IMG/VR virus record: IMGVR_UViG_3300045431_000138
Coordinates: 1-23,846 of that record
DNA: 23,846 nt
Source of the DNA: a virus
Strand: one strand, 5' to 3'
Shown here: piece by piece, positions 20,498 to 23,846 of the stretch
Numbering within the stretch: the first letter of the stretch is position 1
Layout: every line of letters begins with the position of its first letter
The notes under the pieces: generated by a model
What the model was told of the DNA's origin: nothing
What the model saw: only the letters and a program-made list of their open reading frames with translations
The model's database searches: none
Program-made: the position numbers and the translations under genes

Positions 20498-21311
20498 TTT
20501 TAGTTGGGAAGAATTTTCAACACGTAATAATCTATATTTTCGTGTTGCTTATTATATTTTTGTACATATATTAGCATTATTCGTATTTAAATATGGTACA
20601 CTTACTACATTCTTTACGTTCATTTTATTCTGGTGGTTTGGTGCTTGGGCTGTATCAGGATATACGCATAGAGCACTTTCACATGGTTCAATTAAAGTTA
20701 AGAGTAATTTATTAGAACATTTAAGTAATATATTTGCTATATACGCAGGTATTGGTACTCCTTTAGGGTGGGCAGCACTACATCGTATGCATCATACTCA
20801 TCTCGATACTCATTTAGATCCACATAGTCCACACAGAATAGGATTTTGGAGATCCTATTTACATTTATGGGATTGGCGAAAAGAAGATGTACCATTAAAA
20901 TATACAACAGGATTATTTCGTAATCATATTGCTATGTATTATCACAATCGTGCTATTCCTACTTTATTTTTATTTTGGATTAGTTTATATATCGTATCAG
21001 AATTTTTAAAAGTTAATTTAGGAATATTGGGTGGCTTAGAAGTTTGTATTGGAGCAGCATTAGCTGTAGTTGCAGGATTACATGGAATGGGTGTTACAAA
21101 TGCAGTAAGTCATAATCATGAAACACCTAAACAAGTTATATCACTTGATCCAATCGCAGGTGCATTTATTAATTGGGGTGAAGGCAATCATGAATATCAT
21201 CATGCTAAACCAAGGGATTATTCTTTTGGTGATGGTATCTCGGATCCTGTCGCTAGGACTGCCGAATTATTTGAACAATTAGATTTAGTTGAGATAAACA
21301 GAAACGAGTGA
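20478..21311 (+). CDS. Fatty acid desaturase (acyl-CoA/acyl-lipid type, delta-9-like)
   Basis: 277 residues of integral-membrane di-iron desaturase. Its three His boxes are complete: H64-RALS-H69, H102-RM-H105-H106 (LHRMHHTHLD) and N237-H238-EY-H241-H242 (GNHEYHHAKP), plus the extra NAVSHNHE site. Hydrophobic pairs flank the boxes as in stearoyl-CoA/acyl-lipid delta-9 desaturases, which add a cis double bond to acyl chains using O2 and electrons from ferredoxin or cytochrome b5. No fused cytochrome b5 is present, so a host or phage ferredoxin would be needed. A phage copy would change membrane fluidity or lipid supply. Its last codons (GAG TGA) lie in the first arm of a 20-bp inverted repeat. 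A full-length, intact gene. Confidence 0.9.
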   Translation: MLKSISNFSWEEFSTRNNLYFRVAYYIFVHILALFVFKYGTLTTFFTFILFWWFGAWAVSGYTHRALSHGSIKVKSNLLEHLSNIFAIYAGIGTPLGWAALHRMHHTHLDTHLDPHSPHRIGFWRSYLHLWDWRKEDVPLKYTTGLFRNHIAMYYHNRAIPTLFLFWISLYIVSEFLKVNLGILGGLEVCIGAALAVVAGLHGMGVTNAVSHNHETPKQVISLDPIAGAFINWGEGNHEYHHAKPRDYSFGDGISDPVARTAELFEQLDLVEINRNE

Positions 21312-21323
21312 ATAAAATGGATA
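21304..21323. repeat. Inverted repeat, left arm (20 bp)
   Basis: ACGAGTGAATAAAATGGATA. It is the exact reverse complement of 21478-21497. This arm holds the desaturase stop codon (21309-21311) and the lipoprotein start codon (21317-21319). Bases 21305-21311 (CGAGTGA) are also identical to the 3' acceptor strand of the tRNA (21555-21561). Confidence 0.95.
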
Positions 21324-21475
21324 AAATATTTATTTTAGTAATAATATTGTTTCTTTCAGGATGTATTCATAATACTGCTACCGATACAGGATGTAGCACT
21401 ACAAACACTGAAATTAAAAAAGAAGAGAAAAAATCACCATTACGAAATGTTTTTGAAGGATTGAGACTACCTTAA
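21317..21475 (+). CDS. Small lipoprotein, 52 aa
   Basis: 52 residues. A short N-region (MDK), hydrophobic core (IFILVIILF) and lipobox LSGC with Cys16 form a clear lipoprotein signal; the mature part has a second Cys (TGCSTTNTEIKK), a Lys/Glu stretch and ends SPLRNVFEGLRLP. The start codon is inside the left arm of the inverted repeat, and there is no good Shine-Dalgarno, so its expression may depend on that RNA structure. The gene fills the space between the two arms. Role unknown; small phage lipoproteins can act in superinfection exclusion or lysis. Confidence 0.65.
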   Translation: MDKIFILVIILFLSGCIHNTATDTGCSTTNTEIKKEEKKSPLRNVFEGLRLP

Positions 21476-21477
21476 TC

Positions 21478-21497
21478 TATCCATTTTATTCACTCGT
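21478..21497. repeat. Inverted repeat, right arm (20 bp), overlapping the tRNA 5' end
   Basis: TATCCATTTTATTCACTCGT, exact reverse complement of 21304-21323, 154 bases away. It covers 12 bases of the tRNA leader and the first 8 bases of the tRNA (21490-21497), including the whole 5' acceptor strand TCACTCG. Confidence 0.95.
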
Positions 21498-21565
21498 AGT
21501 TCAATGGATAGAATGCTGGTCTACGAAACCAGAGGTTGCAGGTTCAAGTCCTGCCGAGTGAGCCA
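21490..21565 (+). tRNA. tRNA-Arg (anticodon ACG), CCA encoded
   Basis: Acceptor TCACTCG (21490-21496) pairs with CGAGTGA (21555-21561), 7 of 7. The D-stem is GTTC/GAAT with GG in its loop, the anticodon stem CTGGT/ACCAG encloses loop CTACGAA (anticodon ACG), the variable loop is AGGTT, and the T-stem GCAGG/CCTGC encloses TTCAAGT. Discriminator G and encoded CCA (21563-21565) follow. It would read CGU (and CGC/CGA if A34 is edited to inosine by host TadA). It is the only tRNA in the window. The 5' acceptor strand can also pair with 21305-21311 upstream. Confidence 0.95.
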
Positions 21566-21580
21566 AACTAAATACATTAT

Positions 21581-22249
21581 ATGAACTTTGTAGTAAATTT
21601 ACCACATATACAATGCTGGATTAAAAAAGAGTTTCTTTATGACTTTAAAAAAGGTTTTGGAGAATATATTCCATGCACATGGGTAACACTTAAATCTATT
21701 CCACGTAGAGCTTTTTATATTGAAAGTTATTTACCAGAATATGGAGCACTCTATGATAAACTTCCTATAAGTGCTTATGTATGGAAAACTGATATTGATT
21801 TAGATAAACAACTTCCTTTAGATTTTTTACAATTATGGGATGGGTTTAGTTATCATATTTCATTAATTGAAAAACAATTTTTACAAAATTGTCGTGTTGA
21901 AATTATATTAAGAGATGGTTCACGTATGAGCGGTGAATACCTATTCACAATAGATAGTGCTCATGCTGATCCGAATATTCCAAACGTCACTGAGTCCGAA
22001 GTCCCCACAGAACATAAATCACATAATATCGGTAAGTTAGATAATGGGCAATGGTTTGCTCAACCAAATAATCGCATGTTGTTTTTTGAATCAAGTTCAG
22101 TTAGATCAAAAGGATTAAGTGTTCCTGACTTTAAAGTAAGTTCAAAATATTATCATTGTGAACAAAATCCAAAATGGGTATTTGGAGATAGCGATGAATA
22201 CTTTTATCCATCATACGAAGTAAATAAAAAACCAAATGACAAAGAATAA
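21581..22249 (+). CDS. Conserved marine T4-like phage hypothetical protein
   Basis: 222 residues. The N-terminus NFVVNLPHIQCWIKKEFLYD followed by GFGEYIPCTWVTLKSIPRRA and LPISAYVWK, then LPLDFLQLWDGFSYHISLIE, a GSRMSGEYLFTIDSAHADPN segment and GQWFAQPNNRMLFFESS, fit a conserved hypothetical family I recall in T4-like cyanophages and pelagiphages. The function is not known. The C-terminal part ends in an aromatic patch (DEYFYPSYEV). It follows the tRNA by 15 bases. Confidence 0.8.
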   Translation: MNFVVNLPHIQCWIKKEFLYDFKKGFGEYIPCTWVTLKSIPRRAFYIESYLPEYGALYDKLPISAYVWKTDIDLDKQLPLDFLQLWDGFSYHISLIEKQFLQNCRVEIILRDGSRMSGEYLFTIDSAHADPNIPNVTESEVPTEHKSHNIGKLDNGQWFAQPNNRMLFFESSSVRSKGLSVPDFKVSSKYYHCEQNPKWVFGDSDEYFYPSYEVNKKPNDKE

Positions 22250-22257
22250 ACAATTTT

Positions 22258-22971
22258 ATGTTATTTAATGAATCGGTTATAAATCATAAAGCACTTCATT
22301 ATCAGATATGCCCTCTTCCTTTAAATGATGAAGGAATGAAGTGGATGGAAGAACAAACATTTTCAAAACAAACTAAATTATGGGTGCCGATTAAGTATCA
22401 CAGTCATGTGTTTTTGAAATGGACTAAAATGATTGGTTTAAGTATTACAGATATAGAATTATTTTATAATCCACCAAGTCATTCAATGCCTGTTCATATT
22501 GATGGAAATAATATTCATGATGAATTTAAATTAAATTATGCTTTTAATCCAGTTGGAAATAGTTTAATGAATTGGTTTAAACCTAAAGTAAATACAGTAG
22601 CAAAAGCTCAAGGAGTGTTGTACGAAAATCAATCTGAAAGAGATATTAATACAGCAGATTTATATTGGTATCCTGATGAAGTTGATTTAGTTGAAAGTCA
22701 TGATATTAAAGTTTCAATTGTTCAAGTTGGACAACCACATAATGTTACTACTACTCATTCTTCTCGTAAATGTTTATCTTGTGTATTTGATAAAATATTA
22801 ATTCCAGGATGGACTACAAATGATCAGATTATATTAAATGAAGATTTAAGTAAAATATCATTAGATAGAGATAAAGCAGTTAAAGATGGAATTTTACAAG
22901 ATGTTGTACCAATGTGGGATGCTGTAAATTTGTTTAAAAATTATATTATACAGCATGAACAACATGAATAA
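22258..22971 (+). CDS. 2OG-Fe(II) oxygenase-like protein C (Asp/Asn hydroxylase or cupin type)
   Basis: 237 residues. HxD at H80-D82 (SMPVHIDGNN), candidate distal His H161 (VGQPHNVTTTHSS) and Arg R170 (SSRKCLSCVF) are in the order and spacing of the 2OG/Fe(II) fold. FNPVGNSLMNWFKPK between the metal sites and YWYPDEVDLVESH also recur in altered form in the protein at 23134 (CAINWQYC, MQWWNPKP, AWTPEECDLIHTS). The C-terminal ~50 residues are an added helical region. Its 3' end overlaps the zinc-finger gene. Target unknown; the small metal-binding neighbour may be a partner. Confidence 0.7.
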   Translation: MLFNESVINHKALHYQICPLPLNDEGMKWMEEQTFSKQTKLWVPIKYHSHVFLKWTKMIGLSITDIELFYNPPSHSMPVHIDGNNIHDEFKLNYAFNPVGNSLMNWFKPKVNTVAKAQGVLYENQSERDINTADLYWYPDEVDLVESHDIKVSIVQVGQPHNVTTTHSSRKCLSCVFDKILIPGWTTNDQIILNEDLSKISLDRDKAVKDGILQDVVPMWDAVNLFKNYIIQHEQHE

Positions 22972-23137
22972 AAAAACAATTATAGAAACTTCAGAAGATA
23001 CAGTTTACTGTGATGGATACGATCCTGATCTAGATGACGATACTCATCCAAGAGTATTTTATACATTAAAAGAACGTCCAAATGGTGAAATAAATGCTGT
23101 TTGTTTTTATTGCGGTATAATTTTTAAAAAAGTATGA
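22955..23137 (+). CDS. CHCC-type zinc-finger protein
   Basis: 60 residues. C19-DG...H31-P-R-V-F then C50-FY-C53-G matches the zf-CHCC pattern (CDG...GHPRVY...C.YCG), known from the mitochondrial complex I subunit NDUFS6 and small alphaproteobacterial proteins. The start may be ATG 22955 or 22964. It overlaps the oxygenase upstream (17 bases) and the one downstream (4 bases, ATGA), so it is translated together with two 2OG-oxygenase-like proteins. It may carry zinc for structure or be an adaptor; no function is assigned. Confidence 0.7.
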   Translation: MNNMNKKTIIETSEDTVYCDGYDPDLDDDTHPRVFYTLKERPNGEINAVCFYCGIIFKKV

Positions 23138-23727
23138 AAAATATTTATTGCGCAAATTTAAAATTACCAGTAAACGATGTAATGATAGATAAAAACTGGT
23201 TAAGTAAAATGCCTAACAAGGGACACTTTCCTATACCAGAAAAAGAAGTAAATCCTGAATTATTAGATTTTTTTGAAAGCAAAGGAATGTACTTAAAAAA
23301 TGCTGATGTATTTTGTTCTCCTCCTGGATTTTATTTACAAATACATATTGATGGAACAGATTTGGGTACTAATTCTTGTGCGATTAATTGGCAATATTGT
23401 ACAGAAAAAGGTTCTTATATGCAATGGTGGAATCCTAAACCTGAATTTGCAAATAAAGAAATTATAGAGCCAGAAAGTTTTAGTGAAAATAGTTATAAAA
23501 TAGAAACAACACCATATGCTTATGCTTGGACACCTGAAGAATGTGATTTAATTCATACATCTGAAATAGGTTATCCATCATTAGTAAATATTGGAGTACC
23601 ACACTCAATGAAAAATGATACAAAAGTTAATCGATATGCCGTTAGTTTAACTTGGAGACGTTATAACGGTTCAACAGTAGAATGGAATTACGTATATGAG
23701 AAACTACAGTCATACGTTGTGGCGTGA
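23134..23727 (+). CDS. 2OG-Fe(II) oxygenase-like protein D (relative of protein C)
   Basis: 197 residues. H71-x-D73 (YLQIHIDGTDLGTN), H157 (NIGVPHSMKND) and R167 (VNRYAVSLTWR) form the expected Fe/2OG set. MQWWNPKPEF and WTPEECDLIHTSE align by eye with the same regions in the protein at 22258, so the two are divergent paralogues. It starts in an ATGA overlap with the zinc-finger gene, and its 3' end overlaps the next gene by 32 bases. Confidence 0.7.
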   Translation: MKNIYCANLKLPVNDVMIDKNWLSKMPNKGHFPIPEKEVNPELLDFFESKGMYLKNADVFCSPPGFYLQIHIDGTDLGTNSCAINWQYCTEKGSYMQWWNPKPEFANKEIIEPESFSENSYKIETTPYAYAWTPEECDLIHTSEIGYPSLVNIGVPHSMKNDTKVNRYAVSLTWRRYNGSTVEWNYVYEKLQSYVVA

Positions 23728-23846
23728 GTTAAATTTACCAATATCACCGATTACTAAGGATTACGTATTTCCGAAAGAGTCGGAACAACACGATAACGCA
23801 AAGTATGAGGATCATTACGCACAAAGAGAATTAATTAATCCTGATT
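23696..23846 (+). CDS. N-terminal part of a gene running off the window
   Basis: An open frame from ATG 23696 to the window end, 50 residues (MRNYSHTLWRELNLPISPIT, then KESEQHDNAKYEDHYAQREL and INPD). It overlaps the previous gene by 32 bases. The QRELINPD segment is reminiscent of EKEVNPELLDFF in the protein at 23134, so this may begin a third member of that oxygenase-like family; too little is present to be sure. Confidence 0.55.
   Translation, partial: MRNYSHTLWRELNLPISPITKDYVFPKESEQHDNAKYEDHYAQRELINPD

Noticed and set aside
21304-21497. A small transposon or MITE with 20-bp terminal inverted repeats
   Set aside because: The right arm is part of an intact tRNA, no target-site duplication flanks the arms and there is no transposase, so insertion by transposition does not explain it.
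21490-21565. tRNA-Arg as a phage attachment site
   Set aside because: No integrase is present and the surroundings are T4-like lytic genes; a second copy of the tRNA 3' end long enough for an att site was not seen (only 7-8 bases recur at 21305).

Overview
The window is a compact, strongly AT-rich stretch of a tailed-phage genome. All genes lie on the + strand, gaps are tiny, and many starts overlap the preceding stop. The anchors are a T4-type DNA primase (gp61-like), T4-type RNase H / 5'-3' exonuclease, class Ia ribonucleotide reductase (NrdA and NrdB), virion proteins of the kind seen in marine T4-like phages, spanins and holin-like proteins. The very low G+C, marine-phage conserved hypotheticals and auxiliary genes (fatty acid desaturase, class-III aminotransferase, several 2OG-Fe(II) oxygenases) suggest a marine T4-like myovirus of an AT-rich host such as SAR11 (a pelagimyophage-like virus). 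The host is an inference; the phage nature is well supported.

Layout. 1-1770: end of a virion or late region (Lys/Glu/Thr-rich C-terminus, small structural proteins, one fibre-like protein) with a hairpin at 1122-1149. 1793-4229: conserved phage hypotheticals, then a lysis block made of an Rz-like i-spanin, an Rz1-like o-spanin nested in another frame, and an XhlA-like coiled-coil/membrane protein. 4235-4293: two tandem sigma70-like promoters 30 bp apart, driving primase and small genes. 6160-11770: an oxygenase, nrdA, a lipoprotein, two tandem paralogous 2OG-oxygenase-like genes, nrdB and a zinc ribbon. 11779-14153: GIY-YIG-like nuclease, a multi-pass membrane protein, a 3-TM holin-like protein and several very small basic proteins, including a 19-residue cationic peptide with the best Shine-Dalgarno in the window. 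14176-15968: an SDR and a class-III aminotransferase, translationally overlapped. 15972-18504: promoter, Api92/DUF1281-like protein, RNase H and conserved hypotheticals. 18542-20497: promoter and a run of small ORFs, one with a perfect 37-bp tandem duplication at its start. 20478-21565: fatty acid desaturase, small lipoprotein and tRNA-Arg(ACG), tied together by a perfect 20-bp inverted repeat. 21581-23846: a conserved hypothetical, two related 2OG-oxygenase-like proteins flanking a CHCC zinc-finger protein, and the start of another gene.

How the genes work together: RNR, primase and RNase H serve nucleotide supply and replication, while spanins and holin-like proteins serve lysis. The rest is dominated by non-haem iron, O2-dependent enzymes: five 2OG-oxygenase-like proteins, di-iron NrdB and a di-iron desaturase. 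Their targets cannot be read from sequence. The most unusual structures are the inverted repeat that places the lipoprotein start codon and the tRNA 5' end in one potential hairpin, the nested spanins, the repeated early promoter motif with start codons at or next to the predicted transcription start, the 37-bp tandem duplication and the tiny cationic peptide.
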